DNA from: Pollenia angustigena
Taxonomy: Eukaryota; Arthropoda; Insecta; Diptera; Polleniidae
DNA length: 64,000 nucleotides
NCBI GenBank assembly: GCA_930367215.1
Contig: OV884059.1
Coordinates: forward strand, 49,198,957-49,262,956
Direction: 5' to 3'
A program made the translations under genes and the position numbers. Numbering within the stretch: the stretch's first letter is position 1; every line of letters starts with the position of its first letter. The notes beneath the pieces are model-generated. The model saw nothing but the letters and a program-made list of their open reading frames with translations. It ran no database searches and was not told where the DNA came from. This document shows, in pieces, positions 52,754-64,000 of this stretch.

Positions 52754-55265
52754 CTATGCTGAAAACAGTTTAAAAATATTTTCCCTGAATTTTCGTGCGT
52801 TACTTAAAAGTTTAATGCTATATGGTATAGAATTCCAGATATCAGATTTAGCAAATAGCTCACAGCCATACAGTAACACTGGCATCAGATAAGTTTTAGC
52901 GAGAAGCATCTTATTCTTAAAGGTGTACAATGCTGGGTCCGCCAAAGAGTTCTAATCATTGAAAAGGTGCGACCACAAGCATAGTTAATGTGGTTCGACC
53001 ACGTAGGAGTGTCATTGAAAAATATTCCTAGATTCTTAGCAGATTTTACTATTTCAATCTGCTGATTATTTATAATTATATTAGGTATAATATTAAGTTT
53101 ATTTAGACGCCTTTGATTAACTTCGCATTTAGATTTTTTTGGATTTATTTCCAAGCCATTTGCCGTTGCCCACGTATAAATACGATGAAGTTGTTGATTA
53201 AGAGATATAATACACTGGTCGATTAAGGCATTATTACAACTGGTATAAAGTTGAACGTCATCCGCGTACATTCTTACATTACAATTCATTAGGACGCCTG
53301 GGAGGTCATTTGAATACAGTGAGAATAATACTGGCCCAACAATGGACCCTTGAGTTACCCCTCTTGTTACAGGCAGCGCCCTGGATTTCCGTATTCCAGT
53401 TTCAACATACTGATACCTGTTACCCAAGTATGTGGACAATAACGTAGTAGCGGTTGAAGAGAAATTAAAGAAATGTTTGTGTTTGTAACAGAGAATGTTA
53501 TGATCCACAGTATCAAACGCTTTTGAATGGTCCAAAAGTATTAAAAATGTAGTCTTGCCATCATCAAGTTTCGCCCTAATCTCCTCCGTAGCATCAACTA
53601 ACGCTGTTATGCAGCTGTTTTTCTTTCTGAACCCAGATTGACGATCTGTTAGTAAGTTATTGTTATCCAAAAAACAAGTCATTTGGTTATGCATAATACG
53701 TTCAAATACTTTGGAGAGAAATTGAAGAATGGCTATTGGTCTAAAATCGGAACCAGTTTTGGGTATTGGAACTATTTTAGCTATTTTCCAGTTCGAGGGA
53801 AAGTAACTTGTGGTTAATATTTTGTTAAAGAAAAATGTTATAATAGGAAGAATTTGAGGTAAAAGAATCTTTAGAAACTTTGGATTAATCCCGTCCACTC
53901 CTATAGAGTTGGATTTTATAGGCAATAGGCTAGATAAAACGTCACATTGGTCTACTGCAGCAAAAGAAAAAAAAGAGCTAGAATTGTTATTCGAATGGTT
54001 ATTGGCATAATAATTTTGATCTGCTTGCACAATAGGGAAAAAACTTCTTATTGATTGCATCGGCATCAATTGGACATGGTTCTGGGTTCGAAGATTTACC
54101 AATACCAACTTCGCGTATCGTTTGCCATGTTCTTTTGGAGCCAATGGCCGAAGAAAATTTTTCAGCATAAAAAACAGATTCGGCCCTTTTAATCATTTTA
54201 TTTGTTTTTCTTTTAGCAGTCAGATAATCCTCATGTAATGTTGTAGTTTTAAATCTTTTCCAACGTGCATACGCAAAATCTCTTTGATTCATACAATCTT
54301 TAATTTCAGAAGAAATCCAGGGTTTTTGTTTATTACCAATAATTTTTGTCCTTATTGGTACAGTTAGATCAAACAGATAATTTAGGTTTTGTTCTAGAAA
54401 AAGGAGTTGGTTATCTACCAAATATAAAGAATAAAAAATATTCCAATTGATTTTAAGAAATTCTTCCCCGAGTAATCTGAAATTAATATTCTTGAAATCT
54501 CGAAAAGTAATTCCCTCAACTGGTATTACAAGTTGGAAATTATAAGTCATAAAAATTAGGTAATTTTTAGAGAAACATGACGCAGATAATTGATCACAGA
54601 GCAGTATATTAGTTTCATTACTCACGAGAAAAAATCCAAAAGTGTATTAGTAGTTGCAGTGAAGTGTGTAGTATTCAAAGTATTAGGTGATGTTTAACCA
54701 AGCGAGGCACAGTCATCAGAAAAACTACTATCTACAAGTAGGTTTGAATTAAATCTCCTGCTATAATAACATCATCATACAAAGCCGTTTGCGTTTCCAA
54801 GTTCCGAACAAACCGCCTGGTACAAAGATTCTTATTGGGTCTGTAAACACTCCCTATAAGCAACTTCCTACCTTCATTGTTTACCTCGACAAATATATAC
54901 TCAGTTAAATCTAAAGGTTCAGTATTATTGATGTCCTCAAAATCACAGTTTTCCCTAGATGTACACTTGACATTAAAAGATGTACCCATTTTTATGAAAA
55001 TAGCAACACCGCCATATCCATCTCTGCGTAAATTATATCCATCCAATGAAACATAAAAGTCCGTAATTTCGGAATTAAACTATGTTTTTGATACACATAT
55101 AAAATCGATACCTGAGTTTTCGAAGATCAATCTAAATTCATCAATCTTATTCCTTAAGCTTTGAGCATTAATATGACATATTTTAACACCTGTCTTTTGA
55201 TTCGCAAGGACTCTTACCATATTCGCAACATTATCTCTGGATCTAATTCTATGTGTATTGTTCAT
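52754..55265 (-). pseudogene. LINE-C2 ORF2 (endonuclease and reverse transcriptase)
   Basis: The endonuclease starts at 55265 (CHINAQSLRNK), has a stop after FICVSKT near 55080, resumes at GYNLRRDGYGGVAIFIK, GSVYRPN and AGDL, then breaks near 54730. From 54625 the linker and from 54168 the RT follow: FRPIAILQFLSKVFE, GFRKKNS, LLDHSKAFDTVDH, TRGVTQGSIVGPVL (the usual Pro of PQG is Thr) and the YADD box (about 53258-53269). Frameshifts near 54000-54170 and 52930 complete the damage. Domain order equals LINE-C1. Confidence 0.85.
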
Positions 55266-55499
55266 TGATTAATTTTAAAATTGATGAACGAGTAACGCAC
55301 GAAAAAAATATTTTGATAACATACAAGTTGCTATTAATAAATACATTTTTAGTCAACCTATTAATTCCCATACAAATATCAACAAAATGCCCTCCTCCGA
55401 AAAGGCTCGACAGATCTTTATGGAATTTTGTATGTGTATTTATTAGGTATGAGAATAGGTCGTAGAGTATATTTTATATCGCTAGAGGGCGCAAAATAT

Positions 55500-56010
55500 T
55501 GCAATAGGGGTAAAAGTTCCCACTCCCCATTCTTCTAAACTAATCAACCGGTTTTCTTAAAATTTGGCATGCAGACAATGTAACATCTGAAAGAGAATAA
55601 GGAATAGGGTGTGAAATAGGGTAGCTCCCCCTCCCTATATCTTCGTAACTAATCAACCTATTTTTTTGAAATTTTGCAGGCAATTAGTGTTACATTTGGA
55701 AAGAACTATAGCCTAAACTTTTTATTATTTAGGGCGTAAAAATAGAGCATGAGGGGTAAAAGCTCCCCCTCCCTCTGTCTTCTTAACTAATCAACCGGTT
55801 TTCTTAAAATTTGGCATGCATACACTGTAACATCGGAAAGCGGACAGGGCATTAAATAGGGCAAGAGAGGTAAAAGCTCCGCCTCCCTATATCTTCTTAA
55901 CTAATCAAATAATTTTCTTGAAATTAGGCAGGCAAATAGTGTAACATCTAGAAAGAACTATAGCCTATAAGTTTTTCTTAAAATTTGGCTAGCAGACACT
56001 GTAACAACTG
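55500..56010. repeat. degenerate tandem array, unit about 110-135 bp
   Basis: Roughly four and a half diverged units. Each has a GGTAAAAGCTCCCCCTCCCT-like head (55510, 55622, 55757, 55869), then CTTAACTAATCAACCGG, TTTTCTTAAAATTTGGCATG and CACTGTAACATC. The last unit is partial (from about 55960). The array seems to belong to the surrounding dispersed repeat. Confidence 0.75.
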
Positions 56011-56119
56011 AAAGAATTAAGTAATGTGACAAAACAACGTTTGCCAGGCCAGTTAGTTACAAAAAAAATCCACCACTTGTAGTGAAGGGTATAAAAAAAC
56101 AAAAAAAAAAAACACATTA

Positions 56120-56214
56120 CCAACACTGTATTACCATAGCCATTATGACCGTAGAAACCAAAATTGAATTGGTTTGTATAGTATGTTTATGTCGTTTTGG
56201 TAATACAGTGTTGG
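56120..56214. mobile_element. 95-bp hairpin MITE with TA duplication
   Basis: Inverted ends CCAACACTGTATTACCA, flanked by TA (56118-56119, 56215-56216); fits a very short Tc1/mariner-type MITE. Confidence 0.7.
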
Positions 56215-56216
56215 TA

Positions 56217-56515
56217 TGGTAATGTCACGTCTAATTGGACCTTTAAAGGAAAAAAATTTAGGCAGTCGTGGTTTTTTACTCATCTGAGCCAATTCAATAG
56301 GAAACAATTCCGGACCATATGTGACATAAATGTATAATAACCTGGCCCCCATCATAAATCCATTTCAACGGACAGACGGACATCGTTAAATCAGCTTCGC
56401 TTGTCATAAGGACCTAGAATATATGTACTTTATAGGGTCAACCATCAATATTATAGAAATTACAAACGGAATTTACACCACCTGTGGTGAAGGATATAAA
56501 TATAATAAAAAATTT
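56217..56515. repeat. dispersed repeat tail
   Basis: Contains ACGGACAGACGGACATCG, ATATGTACTTTATAGGGTC and CACCTGTGGTGAAGGATATA. A similar GTGAAGGGTATAAAA ending occurs at about 56081-56096. I recognise this wording from non-coding dispersed repeats of flies; no coding capacity. Confidence 0.5.
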
Positions 56516-56889
56516 GTTTTTATTTTGATTTAATGATTTAAGACCTTTAGCCGAATCAAATAAACAACCACACATAATAACACAGGTCCACAGAAAAGAA
56601 ACACCCTACAGAAACTTAAAATTTTATTATTATCAAATAGTGTAAAATATTATTAAAAGTGTGTTAAACAGTAAGTTTTTGTTTAAATAATCTCTTATTT
56701 TATGTTGTGGAAAATTTCTTTTTTTTTAAGTTTATCAATCGAATTTTAAAGATTTTAGCAATTTTGAATCTAAACAAAATTTTTTGCTGTCAAAGCTGTG
56801 TTCGTTTACTCGAAATTCTTATTACTTTCATACAATTTGTTTACTTTTGTATATAAACTTCAAACTGCAATTTTAGTAATTCCCCCTAG

Positions 56890-57205
56890 ATCTGCTCTTG
56901 AATTTGATTGATTGCAACTCTTTTTTGATTTTATTCATTTGAATTGTAATTCATTTTTCTAATTCGTTTAAATAAATTCAAAATCAGTTGAATTCAAATG
57001 AATCTGTAAAATGAATTTACTTAAACAAATTCTTTTGAATTGGAAACGAATTGCAATTCATTTTAATTGAAATTCATTTCTGCCTTATTCATTTGAATTT
57101 ACTCAAATTTCATTCAATTCATTTTTTGTGTGAAAAGAATTAATTCAAAATTTAGCTAATTCGTAATGAATTAAAATCAAAAATGAATGATTCATTTACA
57201 GCTCT
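56890..57205. repeat. ATTCA/TGAAT-rich repeat region
   Basis: Dense occurrences of TTCATTTGAATT and related words in both orientations. The right edge AGAGCTGTAAATGAAT (on the minus strand) resembles a hAT-type end, but no partner or duplication was confirmed. Confidence 0.45.
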
Positions 57206-57437
57206 CATATGTTCCCTAATCCCTGTAGAAGCCTAAGATTAATAGTGTTTTTTTCTAATAATAATGTTCCATGTATGCTGCCATTTGCGCGGGTATTTTT
57301 ACAAAAATATGCATAAGTGTGAGAAGTTGTTGTTTTCCTTTCTAAATATTTTGCAAAAATAAATGGCAAATTTGTTCTATTTCTTACCCCCAGTTATAAT
57401 TGAGCGTGAGATACATAATACCCTTTTTTGCATATAG

Positions 57438-57556
57438 AAACCAATATTGGTTTTGCTTATTGTGGGTTTTGAAAACTAATATTGGTTTCATTTGGTGTCA
57501 CGAAACCAAGTTGGTTTTGTTAATTTCGAATCTAAATAAAACCAATATCGAAACAG
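57438..57556. repeat. array of AAACCAATATTGGTTT palindromes
   Basis: Palindromes at 57438-57453, 57473-57488 (one substitution) and 57503-57517 (AAACCAAGTTGGTTT), and a half-site AAACCAATAT at about 57539. Spacing between starts is 35, 30 and 36 bp. Confidence 0.7.
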
Positions 57557-57899
57557 CTGTTGCTTACATTTTTATTATTTTTTTTTCCTTTTTTGCAGAA
57601 AATTTAAAAAATATTAAATTTTGTTCATTAAAATATCAGTAAAAGTGTTTTTTGTGGAAACAATTGATATCAAATAATTAAAAGGTGAAAAGTACTTATA
57701 AAAAATTGACCTCAGCAGTTGTAGCATTTTTGTTATTGGAAGATGATCTTGCATTGCATTTGTTGTTTTACTTTATGTAATTTTATTGTTTTGTAAAAAT
57801 ATGTTATTATAAAGGGAATTTATTAAAAATATAAACAAATTTGTTGGTTAACGTTATAAATGTGGTTCTTTTGAGTCCCAAGGGTAGGTAGATAAATGA
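57557..57899. other. AT-rich spacer without gene
   Basis: No recognisable ORF or repeat boundary. Confidence 0.4.
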
Positions 57900-58278
57900 A
57901 AAAACCTCATTCGTTTATTTTTTTAATTAATTTATTCAATTAAAATAGCTTACACTAGATTTAAATATTAAGTATTTTATTATTCTTTAGTTTTTAGCTT
58001 TTCTTTAATTTACGAAAGACCAAGTTTATTTTGAGTTTCTGTTACTTTACTTAAAGTTTATTTTAAGTTTCTGTTACTTTACTTTAATTCTTCACAACAC
58101 ACTGCGGTTTAGCGACCGAAAACTTCTAGGTATCTCACACTCAAAACTCTAACACAGACTGCCTATTTGAAAAGTACGTGTGTTCGTTGTTTGTCTGCTG
58201 TCATTCCAGTGTATGTCATATGTGTTGTCAATGTAGCGTATATTGTTAGAGTCACCATCCCACAACCGGCCGTCCTGA

Positions 58279-59334
58279 CTAAACATTCGTCCTCGAATGT
58301 TCTTCCCACCGTTTCATCATATCCACCACCGTAGTAGTGTGCCTAGGTCCCTCACAGTTCCCAACTCGCTCTACTTCATACCGACCATGGTTTAGCTTCT
58401 GCGTAATTCGATACGGTCCAATAAATTTCGGTCTCAGCTTCATACCGGTTCCGAACTGGGTGCGCTTGATTGCGACCAACTCGTTGACATTATACGTGGT
58501 CTCTGGGACTCTCTTGCGGTTGTATTCTTTGAGATTCTCCTGCTGTATCTTTAATATGTTCTCTCTAGCTTCTTGTCTTATACCCTCACGCTCAGAGTTC
58601 AAAGTTTCTATTGTTAGTTCAGTTAGCATTATACGAATATCAGTATCTTCCTCATTTCTCATATCTAGGCCTGTTAACAATTTAAAAGGTGTAACTTTTG
58701 TGCTTCTAGGTGGAGTACTATTGAGAACTCGTTGGACTCGACCTACGTGCTTATACCAACTATCGGGTTTCCCTACACACAATTTAGTTAACATCCTGAT
58801 TATTGTGCTGTTCATTCTCTCAACTTGGCCATTTCCCCTAGGAACACCTGTTGCTATGAGAAGGTGTTGTATATTTCGTAATTTGCAGTATTCTTCAAAT
58901 TGTCCCGATGTAAATGCGCTACCTCTATCGGTTATCATTCTTCTCGGGTTTCCAAAAATAATCGCCTGTTTCGTCAATCGATCTACAACTTCGTTTGCGC
59001 CAGTACTCTTAGTGGGGTATAGCCAAACAAACTTGGAAAAGGCGTCAACGACAACTAATCCGTAATTGTATTGCTTGCGAGTGCATTCCATCGGTCCCAC
59101 GTGATCTAGGTGATATGTTAATAGAGGAGTATCTGCCTTGTCGATTGGGCTGAGGAATCCTTCCCTGCGGCCTTTTTTCGCCTCTGAAACCAAACATTCT
59201 ACACAGCTTCTAATTACGTGCTTAACTTTATCAGAAATTTTGGGAATATAGTATGACTTCTGTATAAGTTCCTGTGTTTTCCGGGTAGCAAAATGTCCTT
59301 GCCTATGCGCCATCTCGATTATTTCTCTTTCCAT
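58279..59334 (-). pseudogene. gypsy-Z integrase
   Basis: 351 residues after a frameshift. An HHCC zinc finger (HRQGHFATRKT to SCVEC), then the catalytic core: LDHVGPM (first Asp), ITDRGSAFTS (second Asp), and GNGQVERMN (Glu), and a C-terminal GPY-type module (KFIGPYRITQKLN). The upstream RT/RNase H frame stops at 59352-59354; one base seems lost in the C/G run there, because the integrase frame is open through the junction. The integrase itself has no lesion. Confidence 0.9.
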
Positions 59335-59351
59335 TGAGGTCGGTACGACTA

Positions 59352-62300
59352 TTAGTTCGGGTCATTGTACAAAATATCAAATTTAATGAAGTAATTTTCG
59401 TATGAGTCCTTTTCTAGTATTTTCCGAACCGCCTTAATCCAATCATCCTGCAATTGTGCTTGTTTTAACCGGTGACATAAGGAATCCTCTATCATGAGAC
59501 ATGTTAAGCGACTAAGTGCGTATACGTGCTTCATCCTTTTCCCTGGTCTATGCTCTATCTGATAATTGAAGTCTTGCAAAAAAAGAGCCCATCTCGAAAC
59601 TCTAGTTGGCACGTCCTGTTTCCGCATTGTTAATGCAACTGCGTTGCAATCTGTTATAATTTTTACCGGAATTCCCAATACAAATATTCTCCATTTTTTG
59701 AGTGCTTCTATTACGGCTAAAACTTCCAGCTCATATGAGTGGTATTGTTGTTCTGTTTGTGTAGTTTTCCTGCTCATATATTCAACTGGATGAAATTGCA
59801 TATCCTCATCCTTCTGCAGTAACACCGCTACATAACCATATAAACTAGCGTCTGTATGGATCTCGGTGTCTGACTTCGGGTCAAAAATTTTAAGTACCGG
59901 TGGATTTATCATCGAATTTGTTAATTGTTTGAATGCTAATACTTCTTCGTCTCCTATTTTAAATTTTACGTCCTTCCTCAGAAGATTTGATAGTGGTCTA
60001 GCTATTGATGCGTAGCCTGGTATAAATCGTCGTAAAAATGAGGTAAGCCCCAGAAATATTTGTAACGCTTTTTGCGTTCTTGGTAATGGAAAATTTACAA
60101 CTGCCTTTGTTTTCTCAAGAGATGGGGATATTGTTGAGTTCTCGAAAACGTAGCCTAAAAAGTTTATTTTTCTCTGCAGGAATTGACATTTTGCCCATTT
60201 TATTCTAAGCCCGTTTGTTTCCGCGACTCTTAAAACTTTTTCCAACTTTTCTGCACCTTCGATTTCATCATGGGATGGTATGACAATGTCATCGATGTAG
60301 ACCACTAACGTTCCCTCATTAATCAATTCACGGAAAACTGAAATTATGTATCTACAAAAAACGGCAGGTGAATTCGATATACCGAAAGGTACAAACTTGA
60401 ACTCATACTGTCCAGAATTGGTTACAAAAGAAGTATATTTCTGTGAGTCTGGTTCAATTGGTACGTGAAAAAATCCGTTTCGCAAATCTAATGTCGTGAA
60501 AACTTTTGCTCCTTTCAATCTATTGATGATGTCATCCATAACTGCCATCGGGAAGTTGTCTCGTATAATCTTCTCGTTTAGCTTTCGGTAGTCGCAGCAT
60601 AGACGTTTGGTTCCGTCTTTCTTCTGCACTAGCACCACTGGTGCTGAATATTCAGAAAAGCTGTGTTTAATAATTCCATCCTCCAACCATTCTTTCACCT
60701 GATTATCGATTACTTGTTGCTCCGGATATGGTACTCGACGAGGTCTATGTGTCACAGGAATGTCATCTTTAAGAACAATTCTCATCTTCACGGGGTAATT
60801 ATTTGGTTTTACCGGTCTATAGGTTTCAATTCTATCGTATATCTTCTCTTGTGTTTCCTTATTAAGATGTTCAAGCTTGAGTTCGTCTTGAAAATATCCG
60901 TTTGCCGCTGCATGCATTATTTCCGCAAAGTCATTATTGAGTTCAGAGATTGGATTGATGTCCATAGTTTCTTCGCTTGTTAATATATTAGCCGTATTTG
61001 CTTCTTCCGTTTTCTGCCTAAATGTTGCCCCCTCGGCATCTATTGTTAGATCCACTTGACTTAATATATCGTTTCCTACTACCGCCGAATACAATATGTC
61101 CCTTTCCCTAGCTACGTGCACGCTTATTAATACTTCCGCTGAGTTAAGTTTGATACGCGTTTTGAAGCTCCCTAACGTTGTTATAGTTTTACCCCCTATT
61201 CCCGTTAACAGCTTATAATTCGGTTTCAGTTCTACATCGCCCAACATCATTAATGTGTCGTATCAGACAACGCTTATGTCGCTTCCGGTATCTACTATTG
61301 CTGAGATTTTCTTCCCGTTGATTTCAATTTCCGTAAAAATTCTTCTGGAAGTAGCTACAACATCATCAGCTAATGTATGTACATTATTATTTCCAGCTCC
61401 TTCGTTATTTAAACCTCGGTTGTTATTCAAACCTCTATTATTATTTCCACTTCTATTGTTAATTCCAGCTCTGTTGTAATTCTCGTCCTCCCGTCTTTCA
61501 TTGTTCCCACCACTCGTGCAATTAAACGATTTATGGCCAGACTGTTTGCATTTGAAACATTTTACCTCAGCCTTCTTACAATCACTTGCCAAATGACCCT
61601 TGTCTCCACATTTAAAACAGCGTTTGTCGTTTCTCGTGTTCACAACTTGCTTTGATTCGACAGCGAACCCCTTCGAGTTTGATGACTCTCCGGCTGTCCT
61701 AATTTTCTCGTATGTTTTCAGCTTCTCTTTAAGATCATCTATATTTCGAGCCTGGTATAGAATTGATTTGTTGATGGTTGAATCTTTGATCCCCTGTATA
61801 AAATAGTCGATAAGACTTTCGTCGTCGATCTTAATGGGTTTACCGATCTCTTGAAGGCTATATAAGTATTCGCGGAACGTCTCGTTGTATCTTTTCCGCC
61901 TGTTTGACAAAAGCTTATGGATCTCTAATGCTGACAATTTTACCCCAAATTCTTTTGTTAGTGAACTTTTTAATGTTGACCAATTTGTTATGTCAGACTG
62001 GCTTCTGAAGTAAATTTTCGCAGCTCCCTTCAGCAGCTGTTTCGCGTAAATAAATTTTCTCAAATCGTCCCAACCAACCGTGGTTGCCACTTCTTCGAGT
62101 TCCTGTAGCCAATGGCCAACATCAGGCAAACTATCCCCGGAAAAAGCTGAAACCGAATCCTGAATGTCCCGCAGTGTAAAAGTGTAGCCGCGCCCTTCTA
62201 CTACGCGTCCCATCACTGCAGAAGCTTCCCCATACTCAGAGTCCGTTTCCTCCTCCTCCCGCTTAAGCCCTAAATGTTGGATTAACCGCTCCTGCAACTC

Positions 62301-62393
62301 AGCCTTATTACCGGTTTTAGGTAAATCTGCTTCCCCCAATTTTACCTTTAATTCCTCTACCGTCAACCTCAAAATATCGTTAATGCTCGTCAT
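59352..62393 (-). pseudogene. gag-pol: gypsy-Z Gag-Pol (Gag, protease, RT, RNase H), one internal stop
   Basis: A single phase runs from ATG 62393 to 59352 with one TGA at 61261-61263, just after the protease motif VDTGSDISVV. Gag: a SAP-like motif in residues of about 10-45 (LTVEELKVKLGEADLPKTG), capsid-like region (FSGDSLPDVGHWLQELE, YRRKRYNETFREYL-like), two CCHC knuckles (CFKCGDKGHLASDC, CFKCKQSGHKSFNC) and Asn/Gly/Arg repeats. Pol: DYRKLNEK, LDLRNGFFHV, FGISNSPAVFCRYI, YIDD at 60288-60299, RNase H with HTDASLYGY. Because the TGA lies inside the protease fold I read it as a mutation, not a gag terminator. Fused gag-pol differs from the overlapping frames of gypsy-1 and gypsy-Y. Confidence 0.88.
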
Positions 62394-64000
62394 TGTGACA
62401 GTCGCTTAAAAATTCACCCAGTGTGTAGTGTACAAATTTATTCAAGAATTAGAACTCTAATAAAAACAATAAAAGGCAATAACCATTGAATTGATACAAT
62501 TTGGGAAGAAAAATAAAATTATCCTGCTGAATCTACTTTATCAAAATCTTGAATTACTTTAGACCGACGAAAATTATTAAATTCGCTCCACTATGAGGAC
62601 AAAAATGAAAACAAACTTTTCTTCCGATTAATTGGCTCCTTCAATGTCTCGTTATCCTTTATACTTCTACAAATTATGATCAAAATAATCTTCTTTACGT
62701 CTATATAATCATCAACATCTAAAATCTTCAATAGAGGGAATTATTTTTTCTTCTTCTAACGATCACCAACTTCTAAATATCATCTATGTGATCAACTCAA
62801 AAACATCTAAATTTCCCAAGAAAAAATATATCCCTCTTCTTCATCTATGTAGCTTAATGGCACTCTTATTTTAGTTCACATTTGCATTATTTGTAATTTT
62901 GATTTGTATCAGTGTTCCCATATACATAAGTACATAATATAATTCAAAAAATTCTTCAAACGACTTAATTAGTTTTATTACACGATTTCAATTACTGTTC
63001 ACGTTAAATTTATGTATAAAATTGTTTGTTTTATTATAATTTTGATTTAAAGCAAAAAAATAAAAAAAAAAATTTTAGAATGAAATCCCAAACCTTGAAA
63101 AAGTTTACGATTGCGTAAATGGAAACACTGTTTTTGTATAGTCAATAGTATATAAATTGCAATATATATAGAGTTTTTTTTTTCCCGGAGTTTTTCGATT
63201 CCCGGGAAAGCGGGAAAAAATTTTAAATTTCCCGGGATCCCAGGATCCCGCTCCATACAAATAATACAAAGTAAACTTGGTTTTATTAATGAAAAAAACT
63301 TTTATAAACAAACGTGAGGGAACTTGTTTACAAAGTAAGTAAAATCAATGCTTAAATACTACAAAAATTAATTGAAGATTGAAAGCGGAACTTGAATTAT
63401 TATTACCTTTGGCTATTATAAGTAAATTCCGTATTATGATGATCTAGTTCAAGGTAAAATAAGCATATCAATTGAGGTACTCAAGATATGAGATCAAAAA
63501 GTAAAATCATAAAATATATAAAATATTTTAATAAATATATTAACATTTTTTAACGGCGTAGGAAATTACTTTCTGACACACTCAAAGCGTTTAGTGAGTC
63601 GCCAAAGAGTATATTTCTGATTTTGTTTACTGATTACCATGTTTCCGAAAAATTTCGTTTACTTTTTTACTGAGGTTGGACAAATAATTAAAAGTGCACC
63701 GTTGTTGCATGCTTCTAATGTCAAGGTTGATGCAAAAAATAGCATCATCCGGACTACTTCTTACAAACTATTTCTTTTCATTAGGTCCATCTGTAATCTT
63801 TAGGACAATGTGTTTTTCAAATTGTATGTTTTAGTAACTTACACGAGTTTCATTATTTTTTTATTTCGGTTTCCACGCACTTCCCGGATATATTACCAAG
63901 CTCGATTTTTTTTTTGTCGATACGAATATGTTGCAATAACGGAGCGATATGTTTATGTATATCCTATTTTTAAAACTTGTCCATGGTCAATGAGAATTTA
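62394..64000. other. AT-rich region without gene; CCCGGGA cluster at 63178-63256
   Basis: Expected site of the gypsy-Z leader and 5' LTR, but no repeat of the 57900-58278 sequence was found. A small GC-rich cluster (TTCCCGGGAAAGCGGGAAA, TTTCCCGGGATCCCAGGATC) at 63190-63252 looks like the inner part of a short inverted-repeat element. The rest shows no coding or repeat signal I can support. Confidence 0.5.

Larger units (their letters stand above)
52150..55285 (-). mobile_element. LINE-C2, decayed LINE related to LINE-C1
   Basis: Has a (TAAA)n-like tail at 52152-52180, a 3' UTR interrupted by a MITE, and ORF2. ORF1 is absent, so the copy is 5'-truncated just upstream of ORF2. Divergence from LINE-C1 is large; they are different families of one clade. 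Confidence 0.8.
57900..62393 (-). mobile_element. gypsy-Z, Ty3/gypsy element with fused gag-pol
   Basis: Gag, protease, RT, RNase H and integrase follow each other on the minus strand. Sequence after the integrase stop (58278 down to about 57900) probably contains the 3' LTR: a purine-rich GGCCGGTTGTGGGATGG precedes it and duplicated AACTTTAAGTAAAGTAACAG-like text lies inside. I could not find its partner upstream of gag before the window end, so LTR limits are undefined. Confidence 0.75.

Noticed and set aside
57400..57642. 80-residue ORF
   Set aside because: Its codons are the repeated AAACCAATATTGGTTT palindromes and T-runs; no homology seen.
63047..63311. Two overlapping minus-strand ORFs
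   Set aside because: They are two frames of the CCCGGGA cluster and AT-rich flank.
62394..64000. 5' LTR of gypsy-Z
   Set aside because: No match to the sequence following integrase at 57900-58278 could be found by eye.

Overview
The window reads as a transposable-element graveyard from an insect nuclear genome, most likely a higher fly (Diptera). The evidence is inference from content: jockey-type and LOA-type non-LTR elements, env-bearing errantiviruses with YRYR target duplications, hobo-like and piggyBac-like ends, AT-rich spacers, and a dispersed repeat carrying the hairpin CGGCTATGCCG that I associate with fly genomes. I found no single-copy host gene. Almost every base that can be explained belongs to a mobile element, and most target-site duplications can be read directly, so the order of insertion can be reconstructed.

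Region 1 (1-14479): a LOA/R1-like LINE (LINE-A, + strand) is cut into three pieces (1-1227, 7850-8223, 12908-14479). The first gap holds a CR1/jockey-group LINE (LINE-D), itself split by a 3.2-kb DNA transposon with 550-bp inverted repeats and a TATA duplication, which contains a palindromic MITE. The second gap holds a nearly complete LINE on the minus strand (LINE-C1).

Region 2 (14480-23472): a 5'-truncated jockey-type LINE (LINE-B1) carrying a 280-bp piggyBac-type MITE in a TTAA site, followed by an apparently intact Ty3/gypsy element (gypsy-1) with LTRs differing at about three positions, a tRNA-Leu primer site, gag, pol and a candidate -1 frameshift signal.

Region 3 (23473-28675): a pol remnant of another gypsy-type element carrying a foldback element with a tRNA-like core, then a 2.7-kb DNA transposon with 330-bp TAATC-rich inverted repeats and a broken, intron-containing transposase.

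Region 4 (28676-50513): a four-level nest. LINE-B3 (minus) was hit by three MITEs (PIF/Harbinger-type, Tc1/mariner-type, hobo-like) and, in its 5' UTR, by an env-only errantivirus (gypsy-X, TACA duplication). The 3' LTR of gypsy-X was hit by a second errantivirus (gypsy-Y, minus, CGCG duplication). Gypsy-Y in turn received a full-length LINE-B2 in env and a 1.1-kb hAT element in gag. A 214-bp LINE-B scrap interrupts env of gypsy-X.

Region 5 (50514-64000): dispersed repeats, a tRNA-like remnant, a decayed LINE-C2 with a 3-bp-duplication MITE, a degenerate tandem array, an array of short palindromes, and a minus-strand gypsy element (gypsy-Z) with fused gag-pol carrying one stop and one frameshift. 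The final 1.6 kb has no recognisable gene.
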